A DNA stretch of 64,000 bases, taken from contig JAINUG010000113.1 of assembly GCA_029706075.1 (NCBI GenBank), positions 3,139,279 through 3,203,278 of the forward strand. Direction: 5' to 3'. Within the stretch, counting starts at the first letter, position 1. The number at the start of each line of letters is the position of its first letter. Of the stretch, positions 11,705 to 22,845 are shown one piece after another. A model generated the notes under the pieces. That model saw only the letters and a list, made by a program, of their open reading frames with translations. It was not told the origin of the DNA and made no database searches. The DNA is from Aldrovandia affinis (lineage: Eukaryota; Chordata; Actinopteri; Notacanthiformes; Halosauridae). The position numbers and the translations under genes were made by a program.

Positions 11705-12011
11705 TACAATGACATAACTTCACTTTTGAAGATTCCATTCTCTTAGGCAAGTTTTATATTGTTTTATTTAATAAAAGTTTGCATGCAGCAGCATCAATAA
11801 TGAACTTTGTTGAGACAGCTTTGAAACATTTCCATTTCCCTTTGAAATTTTAATCAAATTTAAAAAGATCAAAATCACATGCTATAGATGTATGGAATCT
11901 TGCAGTGGTGCTGCCAAGTCTTGAGTTGATGCCCTAGTGCAATTATCACTCATCTGCAACAATGCATTTTGTATCATCCATATTCATTTATTTTGCTTGG
12001 TCTGAGTCTGC

Positions 12012-12013
<2 letters not shown>

Positions 12014-12047
<34 letters not shown>
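12014..12047. repeat. (AT)n microsatellite
   Basis: About 17 perfect AT units, which as DNA form a self-complementary tract. Confidence 0.9.
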
Positions 12048-12050
<3 letters not shown>

Positions 12051-12505
12051 TTCTCTCTGTTTTGTGTTATTGTTTATATTTGTGTTATATTATGAGCAAT
12101 TAAAATGTTACTCACACCAAAAAACAATGCATTTTATATGACTGTATTTCTGTTTACTTTTCCAAAAATACAATACAATAAAATAAGATCAAAAGAAAAA
12201 AGTTTTTCATATGAAATCTTGTTTCATTTTAAGTTGAATTAGAAATTAAGTTGATAAAATACTGTATGGTCATGGTTTGAAAACCCAATGTCAACAACTG
12301 ATGCACACAGTTCCTTTCTCCCCTGGTGGCTCCCCACATAGAACACCAAGACAGATGAGTACTTTTACATCTGTTTTAAAACCAGATATCACCAGATATA
12401 AACTGCAAAATTAGCCTGTCTAATCCATCGGTTCTACCCTGCACGATCCCCTCCTGCCCCCAGGTATTCACTAGAGAATTAAGAGCCTTCTGGTGATATC
12501 ACCAC

Positions 12506-12765
12506 CAGGGTTGGGGTCAATGCCATTTCAATTCAGTCAATTCTATTTGCAAGGACGACACCGACATTGAAAGTGACTGGGAAAGGTTTTGGGCATGCTT
12601 ACCTGCGGGGATCCAAGGTTGGCATCAGTTCAATTTCAATTCAGTAAATTCAAGAAATTAATTTAAATTCCACTCATGAATTGAAAAAAACTAATAGAAG
12701 ATTATGGGTGTTACTCAATTCATGAATTGGAATTTACATTCAACATTATTTTTCAGTTTTTGGTA
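12506..12765 (+). repeat. Old repeat rich in CAATTCA/GAATTGA words
   Basis: CAGGGTTGGGGTCAATGCC followed by ATTTCAATTCAGTCAATTC begins the block; a second, diverged start (CCAAGGTTGGCATCAGTTCA) follows at 12613. Many direct and inverted CAATTCA/TGAATTG words are present up to about 12740. The CAGGGTTGGGGTCAAT start is a common fish MITE-like terminus. The far end is unclear. Confidence 0.45.
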
Positions 12766-12866
12766 ACATAAACTTTTTTTACCTCTGGCAGTTTACTACT
12801 TACCTTTGTATCTTTTCAGGTTATTCACTGGACTTGAACTGCTTAAATTTCAGTAAAAACTGGAAA

Positions 12867-12901
12867 ATGGGGGTGTTCTAAAACTTTTGACCGGTAGTGT
12901 A
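12867..12901 (+). repeat. Terminal inverted repeat of a Tc1-like element
   Basis: GGGGGTGTTCTAAAACTTTT then GACCGGTAGTGTA is the outer end of a common fish Tc1 family and closes on a TA. No left end or transposase remains beside it, so only a terminus survived. Confidence 0.65.
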
Positions 12902-13024
12902 TATTCAATAAGAAATAAAAAATAAAGTTCCCAGCCATCACTTAGACTGTCAGCCCCCCCTCCCCTTCTGAAAGTATACTGCTGTATGTGTGCATCATAT
13001 CCATTGATTGATCACATGCAATAG

Positions 13025-13505
13025 CTGGTCAACGCAAGCACACACACACAAGCACACATCCCATATCTTTAATTTGGATTGCTATTTTCAGTTTATTGTT
13101 TTTGTCCTGAACCCGTGAGGGCGACGGACAAAGAAGTCCTGATTTATTGCCCCGTGTCTGGGGAAAGAGAACCTTAGGTAATAATAAAAAACCTGGTCCA
13201 TAGACCGGCAAAATCCACTCCGTCTCCGACTGCTCTGTTCCCGTCCAGGGATTGTCACGTGGCGTGTGACACACATGTTCGCATCCCAGCTGGCCCCTAT
13301 CAACCCGATGGTGATTCTCTGTTTCCCTCCTCCATCAGTAACCCCACAATGTCTACAGCTGCCTCACTCTTAGCCTGGGTTCCACACTGTTCATCACTGG
13401 GAAACAAGCACAGAATCACCTACTCTACTATCTCAGGCCCACAAGAAAATTAAGTCATCAGTGACAGTACCGCTCATCCGGCTCAGCCTGCCCTCTATTG
13501 TGGAT
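13025..13505. other. Unique sequence, moderate GC, no gene assigned
   Basis: Two overlapping minus-strand frames are open here but show no known motif or plausible splice pattern. No repeat is recognised. It may be conserved non-coding DNA. Confidence 0.3.
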
Positions 13506-13702
13506 TAAGTGTCCCCCATATCAGTTTCACCAGCCTCTGACAAATGCAGTTTCAGCTGTGCTTATGCTAATATTATTTCTACATTTCAAGTGATGCTGTG
13601 CATAACATTTACTTTAAATATTGAAAAGTTGTGCCAAAGAGCAAATTGCAATGAAACCAACATTATAATTAGAATAAATTGTAATACTATTTTGCCCTCC
13701 AA

Positions 13703-13740
13703 CCACACACATACACACACACACACACACACACTCACAC
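13703..13740. repeat. (CA)n microsatellite
   Basis: An interrupted CA run with an ATACAC interruption and a TCACACTCAC end. Confidence 0.9.
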
Positions 13741-13744
13741 TCAC

Positions 13745-14675
13745 CAGAAAACAAAAAAAGAAACACTTTACATAAAACTGTGAACATTTTGACAAGTTTA
13801 CATATCTATAAATTGCAGCTTTGACTTAAGACTTAGCAAGCGGCACACTCTACTAATGTGATTATGCATACTGCCAATTACACCACTGTGTAATTTTATT
13901 TGTAAAAATACAAGCCAGGATACACAGTATCACTCAAAATACAGCAAAAAATGCTCCATGTTTTCTGTCTGTTTTGGAAACATGCACACAAATCCCTATC
14001 ATGCATCAGTACTAACCAGCACAGTATGTCAACGAAAGTAACTTTTTGTCTAAAATCAACCATTCAGAAGATAATGTGTGCCACCTTATTAAAAACAAAT
14101 AAGCAGGTCATTATGAACTGTTTTCAGATCTTGCTTACAAATAAATTTTTAATAATTAACGTTTTGGAGCTGAAATACATGTTGTTCTCAAATTAAGAGA
14201 ATGCCAGATCATGTACATTGTCAATAAAATGTTAAAATACATATTCATTCATAGAAATATTTGGGCCTATTGAATTTTCCTTCCTGAATAGATGAATATC
14301 CTTTCTGGGTCAGGTGTTTGAGTTCCATATCCACCCTTCCCTGTACGGTTGATTAGACATGTTGAACTGACAGCATGCATATTATCTGTATGAATTGTGT
14401 TTGAGCCTAATTAGAAAAACTACACACCTCTAAAACACAGTGAACGCAGTGTCTCCTTCGGTAAACTTGTTCACATCACAAGCAACACGTGCATGTCATT
14501 TACTCATCCATCAACTTTATTTTTTCTTACAGCTGTCATAGCCATTGTATAAAACTGAACAAGAATAGTTCTCTTAACATCAAAGGTTTTCTGGGAAAGA
14601 TGTGAATTGAACTAATTCTGGAGGTGAGCTTGATACACCTTACAGAATGATTTTCACAGAAAAAGATGATTATGA
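13745..14675. other. AT-rich, no recognised feature
   Basis: Only short random frames; no repeat family recognised. Confidence 0.4.
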
Positions 14676-14679
14676 CTGG

Positions 14680-14975
14680 GGTCCCGGGTAGTGCAACAGG
14701 GTTTGATTCCCCAGTGGCACCAGCCCAGCTCTGGTCGGGAGGTGTCGATTGGCTGTATGCCCCAGGGGGTAGGAAAGCCATCACGAGCTCGCCGCAAGCA
14801 CAGAATTCTTCCCTGTTAGCAAAACGAATAGGCAAGTTCCATCTTCATTGCCAGACCTGGGGTAATGGCTGAGTCCCATGGTCCTGCAGCGGTGGGCGAT
14901 GGGCTCATGGTGGAGTGTGAATTAAAGAAGTAGAGGGTACAATTAGCCATCAAATTGGGAGAAAGAAACCGGGAA
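14680..14975 (+). mobile_element. SINE family S2, copy 1
   Basis: The body contains CCCAGCTCTGGTCGGGAGGT, CATCACGAGCTCGCCGCAAG and GCCCCAGGGGG, and the 3' tail is GTACAATTAGCCATCAAATT followed by GGGAGAAAGAAA. The same body words and tail recur at 30676-30940 and 34364-34727, and the tail also at 21383-21616 and 32233-32530. A diverged B box, GGTTTGATTCC, lies at about 14699-14709. No TSD could be recognised. Confidence 0.75.
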
Positions 14976-15062
14976 TAAATCATAAATAACACAATATTCA
15001 TTCAATTATTTTATTGATCAAAAGTATGTGGGCTGCTGGGTTGACTCATCCTGCTAAGACCA

Positions 15063-15475
15063 GCAGCCATGCCACCCCGTACCCTTCTCGTGTTTAACTG
15101 CTGAAGCTAAGCAGGTTTTGGTTTTGTTTGTACTTGAATGGGAAACCTCAGGGGAAAACTACATTGCTGCTGGAAGAGGTGTTGGTGGGCCTTTAGGGGG
15201 CCCTAAAAGGCCATTCTTCCCTCTGGACCAAATATAAATCAAATTCCCCAGTGGAGTGTGGTGAAGAAGGTGCTGTCACTTGGTTGAGATGTTAAACCGA
15301 GGTCCTTTCTCACTGTGATCATCAAACATCCCATGGCTCTTTTAAAAATAAAACTTTTCAGGGTTGTTACCCTTAGTGTCCTGGTCAAATTCCCACAAAA
15401 TATAAAACCAATGCCCTAGCACAGTGATGAAAAAACTGTCTCTACACCTGGCCACCTAATCATCCCATATACCCT
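15063..15475 (+). mobile_element. 5S rRNA-derived SINE (SINE3-type)
   Basis: The head at 15063-15148 follows 5S rRNA: GAAGCTAAGCAGG matches the 5S box A region and TTGAATGGGAAACC the box C region, the internal polymerase III promoter elements. It is joined to a long body with CTTTAGGGGGCCCTAAAAGG, GAGATGTTAAACCGAGGTCC and ATCCCATGGC, well-known wording in fish SINE3-like elements. Multiple substitutions relative to 5S rRNA and the fused body rule out a working 5S gene. The 3' boundary is approximate. Confidence 0.88.
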
Positions 15476-15479
15476 TTGT

Positions 15480-18205
15480 GGAAGGCGTCAGTATCCGCAA
15501 CGGTGGGGGAGCAACATTGCCTGTTTTGACACAGGACTCCTGTGGATGGGACAGTTAGTCTTTCCTTGGCCAGGTTTGGCAATCTCACAGTTTACGAGAT
15601 TAAGAGAGGCTGTGTATTGTTGGCCAGGAATGCTAGTCCCAGGTGTTTGATTAATCAATGAGTGTTGATTGGTGTGGATGTCAAGTGAACAATTCACTTA
15701 ATGGTTGGTGCTTCTGAGTGAGTGTGATTAGGTATGTGAACAGCAGAGCGACTGATTGCCTGATGAGTTCCACCTGACCCCTTTTAGGGTATTTAAGTGC
15801 AGTGTTATGGTTGCTGTTGTTGGTAGGTGTCTTGTTATTGTATGTGGAGCTTAATGTCAGAGTCTTGTCAGAGTCTTGTCATGGGATGTGTGGTGTGCTT
15901 CCTGTGTGCTTCCTGTGTTTAGAGAGACCCACTGAAAAGTGGCGTGCATCTGTGTGTAGGATATCCATGTTTCATTGCTAAGGACATGCATTTTTCACCA
16001 CATCTGTCAGGAACCTGCACTTCTGTTCTCCAACACCAAGAGGTTGATGGAGGACTTTCTGAAGCTACTTGTTAAGCAATCAATGCATTACAATCTCAAG
16101 TAATCACTCAATTATCACAAATTGGGTGCATATTGCAGTGTAGTAGAATAGTTAGCAGTTGGTGCTACACACACACACGTAATCATACTATAAATCATGA
16201 TTTGTAAGTAGGCTACTGCTTTCAATTGTGAAAATATGTCTGTTGACACTTGTGTAGGACATCTCATGCCCATCCTGGAGCAAAGAAACTTGTATGTTGA
16301 AATGAGTGGGTGGATATTTTTAAACCGCACAAATTTATACAAGTAATTTGAAAGCCAAAGGAAAATATTTTTTTTTGACAGCCTAAAGGCAAAATAAAAA
16401 TATAAAGAACAAAATTGTTATTGATGGAATGACATTGATGTGTTGATTTTATATTATATATTTGATGTATATATACAGTATATTATATTTTATATTTTTA
16501 GATCATTTGTTTCCTCTTTCATGACTTGTCTTTGAGGTGTAAAAAATTGTCCCTAAGGGGAAACTCAGCTCTCTGAGACAATGTCAATGTCAGTTTTTAT
16601 AAAACTGCTATATGAGCACATAGAATTCTGAGAATTTCAAGGAATGCATTTGATGGAGAGCCAATTAGTTGTCTGGGGTGACTAATGGAGTTTATTTGTC
16701 AAATGCTGTTTCAGTCCACAAATTAATATTTAGCCCAGCTACAGACCAGCTGTGCCACTATCTCACATTCTTTTGTGACCTCTAAAGAAATATGAAGTTG
16801 TGGGACGTTGCCATTAGCAACAGAAGCAGAATACTTTCCTTCTGTAAAGAGTGCATTGAAAATGAAGAATGCACCATCAATTGCTTTGATGCCAGGATTA
16901 CTGCATTGCAATGACATTTTTCGGCTATCTTCCTCTCTTGGTTTCAATAGTGTTTGAAAATAACATTTCTTCATTATTGCTTTTTTATTGTTAAATGTAA
17001 GACTGTTTATACATATTCCATCAAAAGCATATGAATAAGCAACTGGCATCTGAAAGAAGATCAATTAAATTAGGAACATAAAGTCCATAAGCAAATTGTT
17101 GTTTTGCTTTTCTCCTTTTGAGAGTATTATTATATTAATCTCTGATCTCAACCCCCCCTCCCTGAAAACCAAGAACAAAAAACTGTTATGCTAATTATCC
17201 AACCATTTTTGTGCTTTTCTTTTGTCCAAAACATATCAAGGAAGTGGTTCTGGCAAGTGTTCTAAAAGCAAAGCATCACAGAACATATTGCAAGAGGACT
17301 TATGGAAAGTTGAATCTGGAGAATGACAAACACACTTGAAATCTCCTATTATGCTGAGATGTTTTGCAACATTCACCTTTTTGAATGCACCTCTGGGGTT
17401 CACCACAAAGCATGTTGCACCTTCACAATGGTCTGCCCCCAGAGGCAGGATTGGGAAATACATAACTATTTCTCATTATTAGGCCTGTACAATAAATCAA
17501 TGATTCTCAAACCTGCAGTACCAGTGTATGCTGGTTTTCATTCCAACCAATCTCTTGTATCATTAAGGATGTTGAAATCATGTGCTTAGGTTCCATAATT
17601 GTGTGCTGAAACAGATTTTAACACAATGCAGGTTTGGCTCATTGCCATTTGCTTTATTTGTCATTTTCTACAATACAATGAGCAGGTTTCAACACATTCA
17701 GCATTTAAGAATGCACTGATTTCAGCTGTAGGTATATCAATAAATCAATTAAATTGTAACCTCTTTCAAAAGAATAATTTTCTTTTGGTACACTTTACCA
17801 ACAAACCTTGAGTTATTTTTGGTTCCTTGCAAATATAAGAAGTCATGCAGGTCTTCTGCAGTAATAGCCACAGGAGTGCAAGATGCCTCAATTTAGAAAC
17901 CTTTTGTTGGTGATTGAACTTTACATTCTGTGCACCACTAGCATCTACAAATTCCCTCATCCTCAAGCCATTTTTAAGCACTGCCAGAAGGATATCCTGC
18001 AAGGCGTAAGGATTTTACTTTGCAACCACTGAGAAGATGGGCTTTTATAGGGGAAAAAACCCTTTTTGACATAAGGCTGTATATATTTTGTCCATCACAG
18101 AACCTGTACATGTTTTTTGATAATGTCGTTGTTGATTTGGATTGTTTATTGTGCTTAAATAAATAAAAAATGAGAAAATCCCCCTCTTTTCATGAAATAC
18201 CATTT
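15480..18205. other. No gene; possible regulatory-like or LTR-like patch
   Basis: At 15580-15990 there is GGGTATTTAAGTGCAG (a TATA-like box) followed by short tandem duplications CAGAGTCTTGT and GTGCTTCCT. This resembles an LTR promoter, but no paired termini or TSD were found. From 16000 on the sequence is AT-rich. A piece near 17490-17600 (TGCTGGTTTTCATTCCAACC) is wording common in fish repeats, family not assigned. Confidence 0.35.
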
Positions 18206-18211
18206 TTAGTG

Positions 18212-18385
18212 TGGTAGAATGTCCAGGGGGCACACTGCTGTTGTATCCTTGAGCAAGGAGCTTAACCTGAATTGCTTAATGAAACATCCAGCTATATAAA
18301 TGGATTGTATGTATTGAAAAAAATAGAAGTTGAAAAAAAAGCTGTGCTTTAGATATGAGCATCTGCTAAACGTAAATATAACATT
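18212..18385 (+). mobile_element. V-SINE-like element, 5'-truncated
   Basis: The conserved core ACTGCTGTTGTATCCTTGAG, CAAGGAGCTTAACCTGAATT, GCTT and CATCCAGCTATATAAATGG is present and closely matches the copy at 36818. Near the end ATGAGCATCTGCTAAAC corresponds to the fish SINE/LINE tail. The tRNA-like head is mostly missing. Confidence 0.75.
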
Positions 18386-18389
18386 TTGA

Positions 18390-20200
18390 CTATGCATTTT
18401 TGTCTTTTGAGTCCCATTACAGGGTCACAAGAACCTAACTTAACTGTATTGTTCCATTAGTGTAATTATTTTAATATAAGAATATTAGAATCCATAAATG
18501 TCTTGTTGATTTGTTTTATGTGCTAAGGGTAGTGGGGGAAGTCTTTGCACAAGTCTTAAACACTATTCACATCGGATTAGTAATACCAGAGAACGGCTGA
18601 TAATGTAATGTACTATGTCAACACAAGCGTAAAAAAGCAAAATAACTCACATATACAAAGCATATTCTCTCAGAACATTCTATAAAGTACAATTTGTAAA
18701 TTCATTCATATCAAATCATTTATATCAGATGATGCCAAGTTATAACTAATCTTTCATCAATATAAATTATTTCACAGAAACTAAACAAGTACTGTTCCAA
18801 AGCAGTTTCACATATTTTTCTACATTCATTCAAGTAAATTGGCCGTGTGTGTCTTCATCTCAATGTTTTTGTTGAGATAGCATATTTTTAAATCATAGCA
18901 TACATTGTAGGGTATATTAGTGATTATATTAATATCATGTGCAAAGACAATTGAGTCATGACATACATATTTTATATATTTATTTGAACTATTCAGGGTA
19001 TCATCACTGAGTTTATAAAATAATTTCTATATACATTCCAGAGATCAGCAGTATTGTGTCAGTATTTGCAGTACTTTGAGAATCCGCAGCATAAGTTGTG
19101 ATTTGACTGTATTTTATTTAAGCAATTTGTTTTCAACTGGTTTTCATAGGATGTAATTCGAAAGCTTGGCAGACGGCAGCACGAAATAAATAAGTTATGA
19201 TTCCATATGCTTATTTAATAGCAATCTGTCACCAACAAGAAGTTTTTAATAGCGTGTTTGATGTCAAGTTGTCATGTAAAAAAGTGAACATACACAAAAG
19301 AGTACAGCAGGTAAATTAATAAATGTGTATAATACTGCATATTGATTCAGTAATGCAATCATGGAACATGCATTCACTGTGTAGCTCTGTGGAGTGAGGA
19401 CACAGCAGTTGGGTGCTGTGAATACTGAAGTTGTGTGAGAGTTGGTATACAGACAGTTGGTATCACATATAACTTGAATGAATAAATAATTATAATAGTT
19501 ACAGAAATTGGATGTACCTGGTGATTCTATCCATTTTACTACTTTGTGTTGTAGTTCTATTCCTTAGCATTAATTCAAAGAAACATGTAGTTTTAAAATT
19601 AGCATTGTTCTTTCAAACTGTAGTAGGAAGGTATCCTTCCCAAGCTAGCTAACTTTCCGTGGGTGGGGAGCACACAAGCTAGTAGTAGATGGCTTGCGAG
19701 TGAACTGTAAATATTATGTGACTAGAAAGCTAGGTCATACACTGTTGACTGTTGTAAATGAAACATCTGTCAAATGGCTAATTAGCTAGGTAGCTAATGA
19801 GGCATATTAGACATGAAATGATGGCTAATGATGGAATATGTCACTGGTGCGTTAACATTCAATACACTTTATTTAGCTGTGAACTGCCAGAAGTCAGCTA
19901 GCTAGACGTGTTTTGTAATGATATGCTGTGTAGCTAGGTTGCTACCCAGGTATATGAATGAAACAAGGCTTACCAAGTCACCCTGGCTATGAAGCATGAA
20001 AAAATATGATGCATGGCTTACACGTGTAATGATTAAAATCATTTTAGAAATGTATTTTTGTTGGACACAAACTAAAGTTCATAAAGTTACATTTCTATAA
20101 AAATAGTATTTTCCTCTTCTGGTGTTATGAGTTGGCAAGCTATAAAAATGCCATCTATTAAGTTTTTTTGAAAATGTTCTATTGGCTGAAATAACGTGAC
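18390..20200. other. AT-rich, no gene; second GCTAG-rich patch
   Basis: No coding or RNA gene. From about 19640 to 19960 words such as GCTAGCTAACTT, AGCTAGGTAGCTAATGAG and CAGCTAGCTAGAC are dense, like 2786-2872. Family unassigned. Confidence 0.35.
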
Positions 20201-20208
20201 ATACTTTT

Positions 20209-20378
20209 CAGTGTTGCCAGATGCGTGAGAATTTATTCCCCCAAAATATTACTCAAAATCTCCCATTTTCAATTGACTCCCATACAAAATCTTTATAATT
20301 TCTCCCTACATTATTTTAAAATCCACCATCTATAATTGACTCCCATACATCTTTGCTTTGAACGTTTGGGCAACCCTG
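20209..20378. mobile_element. 170-bp hAT-type MITE
   Basis: The block has inverted ends CAGTGTTGCC and GGGCAACCCTG and is flanked by an 8-bp near-direct repeat, ATACTTTT (20201-20208) and ATCCTTTT (20379-20386), seven of eight identical. Eight-bp TSDs and CAG...CTG ends are hallmarks of hAT transposons. Internally AATTGACTCCCATAC occurs twice, 63 bp apart, so the element is an internal tandem duplication. It is too short to code for anything. Confidence 0.72.
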
Positions 20379-21382
20379 ATCCTTTTATGTAAATGTTTTG
20401 GGTTATTTTTGCCTGTGTATTCTGCAATCGGATGCAGCTATGAACAGATGGTTTTATTGATAGAGGCAGATCTGAACAGATGATGTTATTGGTGGAAGTA
20501 GATATTGATCAGTGGGGAGAATTAATAGGCATTAATTTGAGGCAAGGACCATCTTTGATGGTGTAATCGGCAGCACAATTAAGAAGGAGAAGTAGAAGAT
20601 GAAAAAGCACAAGAAGATACAGAAGAAATGTAAAATAACCAAGATTGGGACTTTATTGTGTGAAGATGTATCTGAATTCTGTGTGTTTACATGAGGTCAG
20701 AGGGTACAGAGGGATTGGCAGATGGTATACCTCCTATCCCAATTTGAACACATCCATAATTTAAATTCATCTGGGATTACTATTAACTAGGGTCCTCTGT
20801 AATTCAACCTTTCACAAAGGACAATTTTTTCAGCTGTTGATTAATAGTGTTTATGATGTACACTACTGTGCAAAGTTCATACAAAACTAGATTGTATATG
20901 TATGTATCTATCAGTGTATAAGGCAAAAAAGAGAGCATTATCACCTATTCTACCATTTTCACATTGATTTAATGGAGATACATTCCTGGCAACATTATTT
21001 GACCCCCTTTTTCATTAGAACCATGCTGCAAGTGTGGATCTCTGTGGTGGCACCTTACACACATGAAGTCAAAATACGCGCATCCAAGAAAAAGGTGCAT
21101 AATGGGTCTTTCACACCGAAAGTGAAATCGTGACTTCCCCTTCATTGTTTCCAATATAGAGAAACATACAGAACTGCACAATCTGTACGTACTGTATAGC
21201 CATGCAATTGGAACTTGAATTGTTGCGCTTGATGATGTGGACGCGACTGACCAATCACTGCCTCCTGAGGTACACTAGCTCAACCATGTGCTCATAACCA
21301 GTCAGAATCGTCAAATAGCGGTTTATTAGAACGTTATCTGTTTCATGTCTTCAGCTAATATGACAGGGTGTCCAAAACAACA

Positions 21383-21616
21383 ACATGCGCCCAGGGGCTA
21401 CCAGTAGTCATCAGTGAGAGATACAGTCAATCAGTGCAAGATTTCTCCTGTAGCATTATATGGGCTGCAGGGTTTAAAATAGTCACTGGAGTCTATAGGA
21501 GGAGTGCACGTACTTCAGCTGCAGTTCTTTGGGTGTCGCCGTGTGGGTGGCATAGTGGTAACTCGAGAGGTACAATTTCCAATTCAAAATTGGGATGAAA
21601 AGAAAAATGGGGGAAA
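21383..21616 (+). mobile_element. SINE family S3 with S2-type tail, copy 1
   Basis: Contains CATGCGCCCAGGGGCTACCA, GGGCTGCAGGGTTTAAAATA, GTCACTGG and the tail GGTACAATTTCCAATTCAAA then ATTGGGATGAAAAG. The same order is found on the minus strand at 32233-32530. The tail is the one used by family S2. Boundaries are approximate and no TSD was resolved. Confidence 0.65.
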
Positions 21617-21619
21617 GGT

Positions 21620-22145
21620 TTAAAGAAAAAGACTGTGATAAAGAGTGGGATTGGATTTTTCCAAGTATCTACAAATACTCCCTTGAAAGCATTGGTATCT
21701 GGCCTCTTCTGTTGTCTTGAAAATAATAAGGTATGTCTGTCAAATCACAGCCAAGTCGATTTGCACAAGAGTGCCCTTATCCCGCGATGTTTGATTCACC
21801 AAAAAACATTGCAAAATGACAGTTGCATTGAAAATGATGGACATGGAAGATTCGCATTGGACTAAACTTATGGATGTTCTCTGGTAATTACTACATTACT
21901 AGACATCTTCTGGTGATAATAATATAATGTGAAAAGTACTTTAGTGCATGCACTGTAACTCTCGCTCAAGTGTGCTCTTTTTTTACACAGGCCTGGCTAC
22001 AGGAATGTTTCATTGGGGGTGGACAGACAGACAGAAATTGGGCATAAGGCGGGCACTAATACATCTGCGCATAGTATTGAATATATTGATTTCATGCCTA
22101 CATGTTTTGTTTATTATATTTACTTAAAAGTCTTTACTTCAAATT
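21620..22145. other. No recognised feature
   Basis: Short frames only; no repeat family recognised before the LTR TSD at 22146. Confidence 0.4.
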
Positions 22146-22150
22146 ATGTC

Positions 22151-22839
22151 CGTAGTGGGGATCGAAGGTGGACGAACCACACACAGATCTCACGAGTATC
22201 TAAAAGCTGAACGCAAGCGATCAGCCACTAAATCTGAGAGCAGACTAGGGAGCGGGGAAACCAGATAGAAAAGAAAAGGAATAAGGAAACCCCGGGACAA
22301 AACTCCACAGGAATAAACCCAACAGAAACAACCCCAATAGGGAAAACCACTCCTCACCGAGGAGCTAAGGCAAAAGAAAACAAATGACTATTGAGACTTT
22401 CGCTCTGGGGGACATTAGCCCCAACAAACAAAAAATAACTTCTTAAAGGAGCTTAAAACCCTTTACCTGGAGATGATAATCTCCCTAAAAGGTCACCACA
22501 GAGTGGTGAAGCTAAACCTTTATTTTAAGATAAATAAGTTTGTTATTTTTCTTTTTAATAAGAGAAACCACAGAGTGATCAAGCTAAACCTTTGTTCAGA
22601 ATACCGGCTAGAGCGTAACAATTAGTTTACACAGAAGCGTTTGAGTGAGGGAAGAAGAGACCTTAAGTAGGAGACGGGATTAATACTGATTGCTCTCAAC
22701 TGAGAGTGATCAGAGAACCCACCGACACAAGACCATATAAGGGCGGCAGAAATGACAACGATTCCTTTCAGAAGAAAGAGGAAAAGACCATCATATGACC
22801 ACGTGCCCTCCAGAGGCCGAACGAGGTAAAACCGTGACA
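22151..22839 (-). mobile_element. Solo LTR, family L2, copy 1
   Basis: On the minus strand it starts TGTCACGGTTTTACCTCGTT and ends ATCCCCACTACG. It is flanked by a perfect 5-bp direct repeat ATGTC (22146-22150 and 22840-22844). The plus-strand copy at 61982-62678 matches through the whole length: CTGGAGGGC, TTATATGGTCTT, a TATA-like TACTTAAGGTC, CGCTTCTGTGTAAAC, GTTACGCTCTAGCC. The 5-bp TSD fits Ty3/gypsy-like or related LTR retrotransposons. No internal region or second LTR is adjacent. The last base of the CACTACA end has changed to G. Confidence 0.9.
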
Positions 22840-22845
22840 ATGTCT

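Noticed and set aside
12860-12901. Complete Tc1 element at 12.5-12.9 kb
   Set aside because: Only the right terminus is present; no left terminus or transposase was seen.
15063-15148. 5S rRNA gene
   Set aside because: Similarity is limited to promoter segments with many changes, there is no T-run terminator in place, and a SINE body follows.
15580-15990. LTR with TATTTAAG promoter
   Set aside because: No paired TG/CA ends, TSD or second copy could be found, so it was not listed as an LTR.
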